A DNA stretch of 64,000 bases from a bacterium SCSIO 12741 (GCA_024398055.1 CP073749.1:3100594-3164593), one strand, 5' to 3'. Counted from the first letter of the stretch, positions 44,288-52,787 are shown. Notes: generated by a model not told the origin, from the letters alone. Translations and numbers: made by a program.

Positions 44288-44299
44288 GGGAGGTTAAGT

Positions 44300-46915
44300 T
44301 TATTTCTTTAGGGAAGCCATCTGGGCTTCCAATGCTTCAATTTTTGCTTGAGCATCGGCCTGCTTTTTGCGTTCGCTGGCCACTACTTGCTCGGGAGCGT
44401 TTTGAACAAAGCGTTCGTTGCTCAATTTCTTCTCCACCGATTTCAAGAATCCACGGGCATAGCCGAGTTCGCTTTCAATTTTGGCTAATTCAGCTTCCAG
44501 GTCTACGGCTCCTTCCATCGGGATGGCGTATTCCAAGGCACCGGATACAAAGGTGAAGGCCTTTTCAGGAGATTCTGATTGGGCTTCCATCGTTTCGAGG
44601 TTATTGAGCTTAGCCAGCAATTCGTTCACTTCAGGCAATTTGTCTGCCTTAACAAACAAGGAAAGTGGTTTGTGCGATGCCAGGTTTTGTTTTTTGCGGA
44701 AAGTCCGGATTTCAGAGGTTACATCCGTCATGGCAGCGAAGTGCTTGTTGAGCTCTTCATTTACCGGTCCTGCTTCTGGCCAGGCATTGATAACCACACA
44801 ATCCTGGTTCTCACGATCAGTGATTTGATGCCATACTTCTTCCGTTAAGAAAGGCATAAACGGGTGGAGCAAACGCATACATTTCTCCAGTTGTTCGATA
44901 GCCTGGTTGTAGGATGCGCGATCAATGGGCTGCTGATAGCCTGGTTTGATACACTCCAGGTACCAGGAACAGAAATCGGTCCAAATCAAACGGTAGATGG
45001 CCGTTAATGCTTCAGACAAACGGAACTGGTCAAACTGCTGATTTACTTCGTTCAATACTTCGTTGAAGCGGCTATCAAACCATTCGTTAGCCTGCTTAAC
45101 GGCTACGCTTTGTTCTCTTTCGTCCGTTACTTCCCATCCGCGAATCAGGCGGAGGGCGTTCCAGATTTTATTGGCGAACTTGCTTCCTTGCTCACACAAA
45201 GAGTTGTCAAACAGAAGATCTCCTCCAGCTGGAGAAGACATCAATAGACCAACGCGAACTCCATCGGCACCGTATTTCTCAATCAGTTCAAGAGCATCAG
45301 GTGAATTACCCAAAGATTTGGACATTTTGCGGCGTTGCTTATCGCGAACCATTCCGGTGAAGTACACATCCTTGAATGGAATTTTGCCTTTGAATTCGAT
45401 TCCGGCCATGATCATACGAGCCACCCAGAAAAAGATGATATCGTGACCCGTAACCAGAGTAGAAGTAGGGTAGTAGTAGTTGTAATCGGCGTTGTTTGGA
45501 TCTTTAAATCCATCGAATACACTGATCGGCCACAACCAGGATGAGAACCAGGTATCCACCACATCATCATCCTGACGGATTTGATCAAGGGTTAACTCAG
45601 GATTTTTCTCCTGAAGTTTAGTCAGTGCTTCTTCAGCCGTCAAGGCTACGGCGTAACTTCCATCAGGTGCGTAATAAGCCGGGATTTGTTGTCCCCACCA
45701 AAGTTGACGGGAAATACACCAGTCCTGAACATTTTCCAACCAGTGGCGGTAAACGTTTTCAAACTTCTTAGGGTGGAATTGGATATCTCCGCTAAGTACC
45801 GATTCCAATGCAGGACCAGCCAGGTCTTTCATTTTACAGAACCACTGGGTAGAGAGCTTAGGCTCAATAACCGCTTTCGAACGCTCAGAAAGACCCACCT
45901 TGTTTTGGTAGCCTTCCACTTTGGCAAGCAAGCCCAGTTTATCCAGTTCCTTGGCCATCAGGTCACGGGCGTCAAAGCGATCTTCTCCAATGAAGAAACC
46001 TGCTTTTTCATTCAGCTTTCCGTGATCATCAATAATATCGATTACCTCGAGATTGTGCTTAATTCCGAGGTTGTAGTCATTTTCATCATGGGCAGGAGTT
46101 ACCTTCAAGCAACCTGTTCCAAACTCCATGGTTACGTACTCGTCGGCAATGATTGGAATCTCACGATTCACCATCGGTACCACAGCCGTTTTACCAATTA
46201 GGTGCTGGTAGCGCTCATCTTCCGGGTTAACGCAGATGGCCGTATCCGCCAAAATGGTCTCTGGACGAGTCGTTGCAATCGTTACAAATTCATCCGTTCC
46301 TTGAATAGGATAGCGAACGTGGTAGAGTTTAGACTCCACCTCTTCGTAGATTACCTCTTCATCGCTTACCGCCGTCAATCGCTCCGGATCCCAGTTTACC
46401 ATACGGGCTCCGCGGTAAATCAATCCTTTGTTGTAAAGCTCCACAAAGGTTTCCTGAACCGCCTGGCTCAAGTCCTCTTCCATGGTAAAGCGGGTACGTT
46501 CCCAATCGCAGGAAGCACCTAATTTGCGCAACTGCTTCAGGATGATACCCCCGTATTTTTCCTTCCATTCCCAGGCGTGCTCCAGGAATTTTTCACGACC
46601 AATATCCTCTTTGCGAATACCTTGTTCAGCCAACATGCCGATTACCTTGTTTTCGGTAGCAATAGAAGCATGGTCAGTTCCAGGCACCCAGCAGGCATTT
46701 TTGCCTTGCATACGTGCGCGACGAATCAAAACATCCTGAATCGTGTTGTTCAGCATGTGTCCCATGTGCAATACACCGGTGACGTTTGGAGGGGGTATGA
46801 CGATGCTATAAGCTTCACGTTGATCGGGTTCGGAATGAAAGAATCCTTCCTTTTCCCAATGTTCGTACCATTTTTCCTCCACCTGCTTCGGGTCGTAAAC
46901 ACTCGGTATATTCAT
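44300..46915 (-). CDS. valS: Valyl-tRNA synthetase
   Basis: 871 aa class Ia synthetase charging tRNA-Val. HIGH-type motif in PPPNVTGVLHMGHMLNNT, KMSKS motif in RRKMSKSLGNSPDALELI, the editing (CP1) domain with TTRPETILADTAICVNPED, and an anticodon-binding domain around 640-780. The C-terminus (VDLEAELAKIESELGYARGF onward) is the expected coiled coil. Length is standard. A -7 promoter element lies upstream at 46953-46960. Confidence 0.98.
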   Translation of the reverse strand: MNIPSVYDPKQVEEKWYEHWEKEGFFHSEPDQREAYSIVIPPPNVTGVLHMGHMLNNTIQDVLIRRARMQGKNACWVPGTDHASIATENKVIGMLAEQGIRKEDIGREKFLEHAWEWKEKYGGIILKQLRKLGASCDWERTRFTMEEDLSQAVQETFVELYNKGLIYRGARMVNWDPERLTAVSDEEVIYEEVESKLYHVRYPIQGTDEFVTIATTRPETILADTAICVNPEDERYQHLIGKTAVVPMVNREIPIIADEYVTMEFGTGCLKVTPAHDENDYNLGIKHNLEVIDIIDDHGKLNEKAGFFIGEDRFDARDLMAKELDKLGLLAKVEGYQNKVGLSERSKAVIEPKLSTQWFCKMKDLAGPALESVLSGDIQFHPKKFENVYRHWLENVQDWCISRQLWWGQQIPAYYAPDGSYAVALTAEEALTKLQEKNPELTLDQIRQDDDVVDTWFSSWLWPISVFDGFKDPNNADYNYYYPTSTLVTGHDIIFFWVARMIMAGIEFKGKIPFKDVYFTGMVRDKQRRKMSKSLGNSPDALELIEKYGADGVRVGLLMSSPAGGDLLFDNSLCEQGSKFANKIWNALRLIRGWEVTDEREQSVAVKQANEWFDSRFNEVLNEVNQQFDQFRLSEALTAIYRLIWTDFCSWYLECIKPGYQQPIDRASYNQAIEQLEKCMRLLHPFMPFLTEEVWHQITDRENQDCVVINAWPEAGPVNEELNKHFAAMTDVTSEIRTFRKKQNLASHKPLSLFVKADKLPEVNELLAKLNNLETMEAQSESPEKAFTFVSGALEYAIPMEGAVDLEAELAKIESELGYARGFLKSVEKKLSNERFVQNAPEQVVASERKKQADAQAKIEALEAQMASLKK

Positions 46916-46952
46916 GGTTTTTTAACTGTTTCGGTTCTTGAATTAAAGGGTG

Positions 46953-46960
46953 CAAAAGTA
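46953..46960 (-). promoter_or_regulatory. Bacteroidota -7 element upstream of valS
   Basis: Reads TACTTTTG on the minus strand (TAnnTTTG), 38 bp before the ATG at 46915. Confidence 0.45.
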
Positions 46961-46990
46961 GCTTATTTATTTACTGGTTAAAACCTAGAG

Positions 46991-47090
46991 GTCAGGTTCG
47001 AGGACGAGATTCGAGAACGAGGTATACTCGAGTCCGATTTCTTCGTCCTCGTCCCCGTCTTCGTTCTGACTTCCGTCCTCGTTCTCGCCT
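46991..47090. repeat. GA/CT-rich degenerate inverted-repeat block in the valS-DUF1573 intergenic region
   Basis: About 100 bp made of variants of CGAGGACGAG and CGAGAACGAGG on one side and their complements on the other. CGAGAACGAGG (47012-47022) is matched by CCTCGTTCTCG (47077-47087), 11 bp perfect; CGAGGACGA (46999-47007) by TCGTCCTCG (47043-47051). Composition is unlike the AT-rich intergenic DNA elsewhere. It could be a dispersed palindromic repeat or a structured RNA; it does not encode protein and is not CRISPR-like. Confidence 0.6.
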
Positions 47091-47169
47091 TACGCACAGG
47101 GGATTTGGTCCTTTTTAGGAAGCGCCGTTAATGATTTGTTAAAGCTGCTTAACAACCGAGAGGTATTCC

Positions 47170-47177
47170 TACATTTG
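47170..47177 (+). promoter_or_regulatory. Bacteroidota -7 element upstream of the second DUF1573 gene
   Basis: TACATTTG matches TAnnTTTG, 24 bp before the ATG at 47202. Confidence 0.5.
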
Positions 47178-47201
47178 TTAGCGAATCTAAAAAGACGAAC
47201 A

Positions 47202-47660
47202 ATGAAAAGTATTACAATGACCTTAGCGCTTATGTTGGCTACCTTCTTCGGAGCACAGGCGCAACTCAACCTCGAGAGCGGACCCAAAGTAGAATTTGAA
47301 AAAGAAGTGCACGATTTTGGTGAGCTCGTTCAAGGTGACCCTGCAGTTTACGAATTTGTATTCACCAACACAGGTAACGAACCTTTGATTATCTCTAACT
47401 CAAGAGGATCTTGTGGATGTACTGTACCAAGCTGGCCACGTGAGCCAATCGCTCCTGGAAAGTCTTCTACTATCCGTGTAAAATATGACTCAAACCGTAT
47501 TGGTCCAATTAACAAGTCTGTGACCATTACTTGTAACGCTACCAACATCAATAACGGTAGTATCGTAATTCGGATTAAGGGAAATATTTCTCCTAAGCCA
47601 CAAAATGCGGCCCCGTCAATAATAGCGGCAGCATGGCTCCTACGAACTAAGGAGCAATAA
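47202..47660 (+). CDS. DUF1573 domain-containing exported protein, probable frameshift at the C-terminus
   Basis: 152 aa as read. The ATG at 47202 gives a signal peptide ending FFGAQAQ; the frame extends further upstream but without signal-like sequence. DUF1573 body: FEKEVHDFGELVQGDPAVYEFVFTNTG in sequence, CGCTVPSWPREPIAPGKSST, VKYDSNRIGPINKSVTI, GSIVIRIKGNISPKPQ. The last 17 residues (SIIAAAWLLRTKEQ) look wrong for the family. One extra C in the run at 47611-47614 would give NAAPVNNSGSMAPTN and stop at 47650, 149 aa, a more natural low-complexity end. Paralogue of the gene at 1682. Terminator follows. Confidence 0.87.
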   Translation: MKSITMTLALMLATFFGAQAQLNLESGPKVEFEKEVHDFGELVQGDPAVYEFVFTNTGNEPLIISNSRGSCGCTVPSWPREPIAPGKSSTIRVKYDSNRIGPINKSVTITCNATNINNGSIVIRIKGNISPKPQNAAPSIIAAAWLLRTKEQ

Positions 47661-47674
47661 TTTTAATTAGAACG

Positions 47675-47718
47675 AAACCGCCCTTCGCAAACCTTTTAGG
47701 TTTTGGGGCGGTTTTTTT
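47675..47718 (+). terminator. Rho-independent terminator after the second DUF1573 gene
   Basis: AAACCGCCC (47675-47683) pairs with GGGCGGTTT (47706-47714), followed by a T-run to 47718. Strong 9-bp stem. Confidence 0.88.
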
Positions 47719-47782
47719 GTGCTTTAATATTTCAGTTTGAAAGTACGAAGTGAGGTTTGGAAAACAGACCTTTTGACCGAAT

Positions 47783-47819
47783 AAAAAAGGCTCCACACAT
47801 CTATGAGGAGCCTTTTTTT
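47783..47819. terminator. Bidirectional terminator between convergent DUF1573 and S74/T9SS genes
   Basis: AAAAAAGGCTCC (47783-47794) and GGAGCCTTTTTT (47807-47818) form a 12-bp stem with A-run on one side and T-run on the other, so it can stop both strands. It mainly serves the minus-strand gene ending at 47839. Confidence 0.85.
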
Positions 47820-47838
47820 GATAGAGTTCTATTCAACC

Positions 47839-49245
47839 TTAGTGCTGAATCATAATCATTTGAGTGCCGGCAGATTGGTCCTTAGCAAACAAAGAAATGG
47901 CATAAACACCGTTGGATAGGGAAGAGGTGTTTAACTCATGCTGCAATCCGGAAACGGTTTCGGTCATCAAAATTTTTCCAGAAAGTGTATGAAGAACCAC
48001 CTTGGAAACTTCATTTTCTTCCCATTCAATCACCAAATAGTCATTTGCTGGATTAGGATAAACCAGAACTTCTGATTGCGTATTTGGTGAAGATATTTGA
48101 AGAAGTTGTGATTCATCGGTGCTCTTGGAGGCATCTTGCAACGCTTCGATCTCGCTTGTTTTTTGAGCTATTTCTGTTTTCAGTTCTTCAATTTCCTTTT
48201 GTTGTTCTTGAAAGGCTTTTACCAATACAGGTACCATACTCAAATAGTCAACGGTAAGAAATTCCTCTTCGGATGGGGTTACTTTATCTGAATGGTTGTC
48301 ACTTGTCAAAATCTTTGTGGTAGTCACCATTTCAGGAAATACTTCTTGCAGGTCTTGAGCGATGAAACCATATTGGCGGCCTTCTTTTAAATGAAGGTTA
48401 GGATACTCATCCGTGCGGTAGTCGTATTGCATAGGGGTGAGAGCCATCAATAATTCCGACATGTTAGTAAGCTCCGAATAGTTGTTTTTTAAACGAGCAT
48501 CGGATACGGTATGGAAACCACCTGTTCCTAAAACCCGGCCAATGAAGTGGCCCGCCCAATCGTTTGGTCCGGTGCTGGATTCACCATGCACGCCAATGTT
48601 TTGAGCTGCTCCTGAAGCATCTCCGCGAACTCCAATCTGAATTCCGAATCCGCTGTTGGTAATCGATTGGCCCAAAACACCCATTCGGTTGGTGTTGTAA
48701 TCGGCTCCGGGAAAAGTCAACCCCTTAACGCCAATGCTGAAAACACTTCCACCGCGCGAATAGCCCACCACTCCAATGGTTGATGGTCGCTCTCCTGTAT
48801 TGGTTCTGGAAAATCCGTAAACCCCAATGGGAGTTCCTTCGGCGTCCATGTGATTTTCAATTCCTCTACCATAAACTCCGATCATTCCAGCAGCGGGATC
48901 ACCGAAGCCGGAAGAGGTAATTCTCTCGTTATCCGGATAATCGGTTGACTCGATTTTTCCGCCATTCATTTCACCGGTAACACCGATAAATTCACCCGAA
49001 ACAGATTCTACTTGCGATCGCGGGGATGTAGTTGCCACCCCGAGTTTACCGTTGTTGTCTATTCGTGCTCTTTCTACCGCAGAGCCTGCACCTGGATCCC
49101 AGGTATAAAAAAGAAAAGGTTCGTTGTTGTTGGTTCCGATGTAATCACCTGGGCTAACAGTGTTACCATTAATATTCCATTGGGCAAATCCACTAGTGGC
49201 TAACAGCCCAAGAACTCCCGTCAAAAAAGTTTTTAAATTGATCAT
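47839..49245 (-). CDS. Tail-fiber-type S74 chaperone domain protein with T9SS type A sorting tail
   Basis: 468 aa secreted protein. Signal peptide ending LLATSGFAQ. The body (30-240) has repeated GVxGxS/GVYGFS segments forming a beta-helix-like stalk. Around 250-360 lies the intramolecular chaperone (Peptidase_S74) domain: DARLKNNYSELTNMSELLMALTPMQYDY and RQYGFIAQDLQEVFPEMV, which in endosialidase-type fibres trims itself after trimer assembly. A short coiled coil (EEIEELKTEIAQKTSEIEAL) follows, then a type A T9SS tail (VLVYPNPANDYLVIEW). A trimeric surface fibre is plausible. Not a prophage gene. Confidence 0.85.
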   Translation of the reverse strand: MINLKTFLTGVLGLLATSGFAQWNINGNTVSPGDYIGTNNNEPFLFYTWDPGAGSAVERARIDNNGKLGVATTSPRSQVESVSGEFIGVTGEMNGGKIESTDYPDNERITSSGFGDPAAGMIGVYGRGIENHMDAEGTPIGVYGFSRTNTGERPSTIGVVGYSRGGSVFSIGVKGLTFPGADYNTNRMGVLGQSITNSGFGIQIGVRGDASGAAQNIGVHGESSTGPNDWAGHFIGRVLGTGGFHTVSDARLKNNYSELTNMSELLMALTPMQYDYRTDEYPNLHLKEGRQYGFIAQDLQEVFPEMVTTTKILTSDNHSDKVTPSEEEFLTVDYLSMVPVLVKAFQEQQKEIEELKTEIAQKTSEIEALQDASKSTDESQLLQISSPNTQSEVLVYPNPANDYLVIEWEENEVSKVVLHTLSGKILMTETVSGLQHELNTSSLSNGVYAISLFAKDQSAGTQMIMIQH

Positions 49246-49249
49246 AAAT

Positions 49250-49271
49250 GCTATTATTAGTTGATAATAGC
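49250..49271 (-). other. Hairpin just before the start of the S74/T9SS gene
   Basis: GCTATTAT (49250-49257) and ATAATAGC (49264-49271) form an 8-bp stem with a 6-nt loop, 4 bp upstream of the ATG at 49245. It lies in the 5' leader and could affect translation; no riboswitch family is recognised. Confidence 0.4.
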
Positions 49272-49445
49272 TTAAAAATCAGTTTTTAAAATTTATCCCA
49301 CTTTGGATTTTTCCGAGAAGCTTGAGATTCTTTGCGAACTGCCCGATTTAGATTGTAAACAATAAAATGTACGGTGATTGGGGAATGGAAAAGGTTGAAT
49401 TATGCTTTAACAAGGCGGGGTTGAAACTTAAATTGAAAGGGGGGC

Positions 49446-50027
49446 TTAATCTAGAAATTCCAGTCCCTTGCGAATGGCTGCCATCATGGATTCTTTATCC
49501 GGATTCATTTTGGCGGTAACCCGAATGCCGCTGTATAATATGAAGATGAGCGAGGCCATTTCATGGAGATCTTTTTCAGGGGCTATTTCTCCACTGTCAA
49601 CACCGGTTTTCAAATGGTTGTAAAAGACTTCTTCAAACTGAAGTTTGTTTTCCTTTAAAACGTCTCGCATTTTTTCATCTCCAGGTAATAGTCCTGAAGC
49701 CGTGTTGACTGCAAAACAGCCCTTCTTCTTTTCATCGGCCAAAGTTTCATCTACCGCATTTTCGAACAATTGAAGGAATCCTTCTTTCACCGTCGGAAAA
49801 CGCTTGAGGTGTTCGATGACCCGGACTCGACTGGATTCACGGTAGCGATTAAAAACCCGATTAAACAGTTCTTCCTTGCCGCCAAAAGTGTCGTAGAGAC
49901 TCGCCCGGTTAATTCCCGTGCGTAGCACCAGTTCTTGCATGGACGTGGCGTAATAGCCCTTTTCCCAAAAAAGAATCATGGCTCTTTCCAGAACATCTTC
50001 TTCGTTAAATGTCTTTACTCTTGGCAT
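49446..50027 (-). CDS. TetR/AcrR family transcriptional regulator
   Basis: 193 aa from the ATG at 50027. The N-terminal HTH reads TSMQELVLRTGINRASLYDTF followed by KEELFNRVFNRY, the classic TetR pattern. The C-terminal ligand-binding domain (CFAVNTASGLLPGDEKM) resembles the subgroup of regulators with a Cys in GCFAVN. It is downstream of the SDR gene in the same direction and probably in one operon with it. Two operator-like repeats upstream of the SDR gene suggest autorepression. Confidence 0.9.
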   Translation of the reverse strand: MPRVKTFNEEDVLERAMILFWEKGYYATSMQELVLRTGINRASLYDTFGGKEELFNRVFNRYRESSRVRVIEHLKRFPTVKEGFLQLFENAVDETLADEKKKGCFAVNTASGLLPGDEKMRDVLKENKLQFEEVFYNHLKTGVDSGEIAPEKDLHEMASLIFILYSGIRVTAKMNPDKESMMAAIRKGLEFLD

Positions 50028-50100
50028 GCAATAAAAATGAGGGTTGACCGAAACCAACCCCCAAATATATTCATACTATACCGCGCTACAAGGGCGAAGT

Positions 50101-50856
50101 TTAAGCCAACAATGGATTGACGTTAATTCCACCATCAATATTGTACTCACTACCCGTGATGAAAGACGCATCTTCTGAGGCCAGAAAAGCCACCAGTTTA
50201 GCAATGTCGGTAGGTTGTCCAAAACGCTTGAGCGGAACTCGATTTTGAATGGCTTCAGCAAATCCGTTGAGCTGGTCTTCCGCCATGCCCGTTTTACCAA
50301 AAATGGGAGTGGTAACCGGACCCGGGTTAACCGAATTGATCCGGATGTGACGTGGAGCTAATTCGGTGGCAGCGGTGCGCGTATAAGAATTTAGAGCGGC
50401 TTTGGTAGCTGCGTAAACGGCTGTGTTAGGCATCCCAGTATAAGCATTAACCGAAGAAAGGTTGATGATGGCACCTCCATCATTGATAATGGGCAGAAAC
50501 TTTTCCGTTGTAAAGATGGCACCCTTCAGGTTAATGCTCATTTGGTGGTCGTATATGTCTTCAGAAATAGCTCCTACCGGTGTGGGAATGAAAACCCCTG
50601 CATTCACAAAAAGGATGTCAATTTTTCCGTGCTTGTTTTGAACTTGCTCCACCAGTTGATCGATGGCTTTCAAATCACTTACATCGGCCACCAGGCCTTC
50701 AACACCTAAATCGTTAGCTGCAGTGGCTACTTTTTCCGGAGAGCGTCCGGTGATGATAACGGTTGCTCCATTTTCTTTTAACTCCTGAGCGGAGGCATAA
50801 CCAATACCGCTGTTTCCTCCGGTTACAACAGCGATTTTTCCATTTAAGTTTCTCAT
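50101..50856 (-). CDS. SDR family oxidoreductase
   Basis: 251 aa NAD(P)-dependent short-chain dehydrogenase. TGGNSGIG (12-19) nucleotide loop, VADVSDL, NAG (85-87), structural Asn near 109 and the catalytic Ser (134/135 in INLSS), Tyr148 and Lys152 in YAATKAAL. The late NPGPVTTPIFGKTG and GSEYNIDGGINVNPLL are typical of classical SDRs that act on small alcohols or quinones. The next gene is a TetR regulator 73 bp downstream; such pairs usually respond to a reactive or electrophilic compound. Confidence 0.92.
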   Translation of the reverse strand: MRNLNGKIAVVTGGNSGIGYASAQELKENGATVIITGRSPEKVATAANDLGVEGLVADVSDLKAIDQLVEQVQNKHGKIDILFVNAGVFIPTPVGAISEDIYDHQMSINLKGAIFTTEKFLPIINDGGAIINLSSVNAYTGMPNTAVYAATKAALNSYTRTAATELAPRHIRINSVNPGPVTTPIFGKTGMAEDQLNGFAEAIQNRVPLKRFGQPTDIAKLVAFLASEDASFITGSEYNIDGGINVNPLLA

Positions 50857-50877
50857 GTTTTTTCGTTTTAATTTATT

Positions 50878-50929
50878 TTGGAATGATCGTTCCGGAACAA
50901 ATGTAGAAAAATATTGGAATGATCGTTCT
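50878..50929 (-). promoter_or_regulatory. Promoter with two TetR-operator-like repeats upstream of the SDR-tetR operon
   Basis: TTGGAATGATCGTTC occurs at 50878-50892 and again at 50914-50928, start-to-start spacing 36 bp. The extended unit GGAATGATCGTTCC (50880-50893) is a near-palindrome. Between the two copies, TACATTTG on the minus strand (50905-50898) is a perfect -7 element. A repressor bound to either copy would block RNA polymerase. Confidence 0.78.
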
Positions 50930-51014
50930 GAAATAAAATCACTTTTTTATCCCTGATTATTTAGAAGTAAAATGAAGGACCATGGCATTAAAATTCTAAC
51001 TTCGAAAAACCAAT

Positions 51015-51824
51015 ATGAGCATTTGGAAAAGACTATTCAAATCGACCCAGCGCCCGAAGCCTTCCGGAGCTTCGACTAACGAGGAAAAACAGGCGCAATT
51101 GGCGCAATTGGAAGAATGGATAAAACCGCTCATTCGTCGCACCACTCGTATCGATATTCAGAAACCCTCTCGACCTCCCCAAGACTCCAGACACCTGTCT
51201 CATGTTGGTGGACATCCCTATTTTGAACAAGGTCGGGAATGGCCTGAAACTAAAAAAGGAGAACCCCTTCAATTCATATTTCAGATTTGGAATGAGGATG
51301 GATTGGAACTTCCGAAGAGCGTTAAGTTGATTCAGTTTTTTTACGATTGGGAGGAATTTCCTTGGGATACAGATAATGACGGGTGGTTGGTTAGGATCTA
51401 TAGGGAGATCAATCCGGAAAAGGAAATCGAACAGGCCGTTCCAGCTGGAAAAGAAGCCCCTCATTATTGTGCCCTCAAGTTTGAAACAGTTCAAACTTTA
51501 CCCGATTGGGAGGGCATTGATGTGTTTGGGCCAAAGGCTTCGGATCTTTCTTGCCAGATTAACGATGATGAACCTTGGCAAGCTTATCAGGATACCGTAG
51601 AAAAGTTAATAGGCGATACGGACTACCAAAGTCAATTAGGCGGTTACCCCAATTGGGTGCAAGGAGAAAGCACGCCCAAAGATTCTGAGGGTAAGCCGAT
51701 GAAATTACTTTTTCAAATAGACTCAGATGACAATGCCGGTTTCATGTGGGGTGATGTAGGTTTGATCTATGCCTTTTACGATGAGCAAAACGAGCGGGTA
51801 GAATTCTGCTTGCAATGCCACTAA
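51015..51824 (+). CDS. DUF1963 family protein
   Basis: 269 aa soluble protein. DUF1963 (YwqG-like) features: HVGGHPYFEQGREWPETKKGEPLQFIFQI, then QLGGYPNWVQGE near 210 and LLFQIDSDDNAGFMWGDVGLIYAFYDE at the end. The family has a compact beta-rich fold with no confirmed activity and is sometimes found near polymorphic toxin/immunity genes. First of three closely packed plus-strand genes (gaps of 9 and 11 bp). The N-terminus MSIWKRLFKS is amphipathic and basic. Confidence 0.82.
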   Translation: MSIWKRLFKSTQRPKPSGASTNEEKQAQLAQLEEWIKPLIRRTTRIDIQKPSRPPQDSRHLSHVGGHPYFEQGREWPETKKGEPLQFIFQIWNEDGLELPKSVKLIQFFYDWEEFPWDTDNDGWLVRIYREINPEKEIEQAVPAGKEAPHYCALKFETVQTLPDWEGIDVFGPKASDLSCQINDDEPWQAYQDTVEKLIGDTDYQSQLGGYPNWVQGESTPKDSEGKPMKLLFQIDSDDNAGFMWGDVGLIYAFYDEQNERVEFCLQCH

Positions 51825-51833
51825 GAAACTGAA

Positions 51834-52217
51834 ATGATGATGGATTTATCAAAGAATAAAAAGAATGCCATTGCCTTTTATCAAATGGCCTATGAAGGAA
51901 ACCCGGCCAGGGCCGTTGAGCTCTATGTAGGTGATCAGTATATTCAGCACAACCCGGACGTAGCAGATGGGTTGCAGGGTTTTATCGACTACTTTGATCG
52001 GATGCAGCGAGAGTACCCGGAAAAGTCCATTGAATTTGTTCGGTGCATTGCTGAAGGGGATTTGGTAGCGTTACATACCCATCAAACCTGGCCAGGTAAT
52101 GACCAATATGTGACGATGGATTTTTTCCGATTCGATGATCAGGGCAAGATTTGTGAGCACTGGGATGCAATTCAGCAAATTCCAGAAAAGTCGGCAAACC
52201 CCAACACCATGTACTAA
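51834..52217 (+). CDS. NTF2-like (SnoaL-type) protein
   Basis: 127 aa cone-fold protein: KKNAIAFYQMAYEGNPARAVELYVGDQYIQHNPDVADG, GDLVALHTHQTW, MDFFRFDDQGKICEHWDAIQQI. The pattern is that of SnoaL-like polyketide-cyclase or ester-hydrolysing relatives, widely distributed with many small substrates; no catalytic assignment possible. Three ATG codons in a row begin it. Middle gene of the DUF1963 cassette. Confidence 0.85.
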   Translation: MMMDLSKNKKNAIAFYQMAYEGNPARAVELYVGDQYIQHNPDVADGLQGFIDYFDRMQREYPEKSIEFVRCIAEGDLVALHTHQTWPGNDQYVTMDFFRFDDQGKICEHWDAIQQIPEKSANPNTMY

Positions 52218-52228
52218 GAAGCGCACCC

Positions 52229-52723
52229 ATGAAGTTTTCTTTTTTCAAAAAGCTATTCGGAAATTCCGAGGAAGAACTGCCTAAAGTAGGCCTACAAAAG
52301 AAAGCCCGGATAGGGAAGGGGACGGTGCAAATGAACTGGTTTGAAAATGAAAGTATTAATCTACCCAAAACCTTGTACCATCACCTCACTTTTCCGATCG
52401 AGGCCTTTGACTCAGGAATCGACTATGTGGAACAACCCGAGGAAACCGAACTGCATATAGATCAATTAAACCTTCAACTATCCAATCCCCGAGATCTGGA
52501 TGGTTGTGAGCTTAGCCAGCAATCTCATCCGGAAATAGAGTGCTCAATTTACCTTGGCTGGAGACATAACCCCTGTGATGTGCTGGGTTTAAAAATCAAT
52601 AGAACCGAAGGTAATACCTACCAAGTGACTGGTAAACTGAAGGTTGATTTTGAGTTTGAAGGAGTTGCCCAAAACGAGATTTTTACCTTTTCTGCTACTG
52701 CCGAATTCCCTGAGAGTGAATAG
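52229..52723 (+). CDS. Hypothetical protein
   Basis: 164 aa, no family recognised. An amphipathic start (MKFSFFKKLFGNSEEE) is followed by a predicted all-beta domain (INLPKTLYHHLTFPIEAFDSG, ETELHIDQLNLQLSN, ECSIYLGWRHNPCDVLGLKI, QVTGKLKVDFEFEGVAQNE). It follows the NTF2-like gene by 11 bp. The shared KxLF-rich N-terminus with the DUF1963 protein hints at a shared localisation. Confidence 0.6.
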   Translation: MKFSFFKKLFGNSEEELPKVGLQKKARIGKGTVQMNWFENESINLPKTLYHHLTFPIEAFDSGIDYVEQPEETELHIDQLNLQLSNPRDLDGCELSQQSHPEIECSIYLGWRHNPCDVLGLKINRTEGNTYQVTGKLKVDFEFEGVAQNEIFTFSATAEFPESE

Positions 52724-52757
52724 GATATTGGAGTAAAGGAAAAACGACATTTATCGC

Positions 52758-52765
52758 TACCTTTG
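52758..52765 (+). promoter_or_regulatory. Bacteroidota -7 element upstream of the aminotransferase
   Basis: TACCTTTG matches TAnnTTTG, 22 bp before the ATG at 52788. Confidence 0.45.
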
Positions 52766-52787
52766 ACGCCCAAAATTTTTTTGCTCG

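Noticed and set aside
46991-47090. Possible CRISPR array
   Set aside because: Repeats are short, degenerate and inverted without regular spacers, and no cas genes are near.
47839-49245. Possible prophage tail-fibre gene
   Set aside because: A signal peptide and T9SS tail are present and no other phage gene is nearby.
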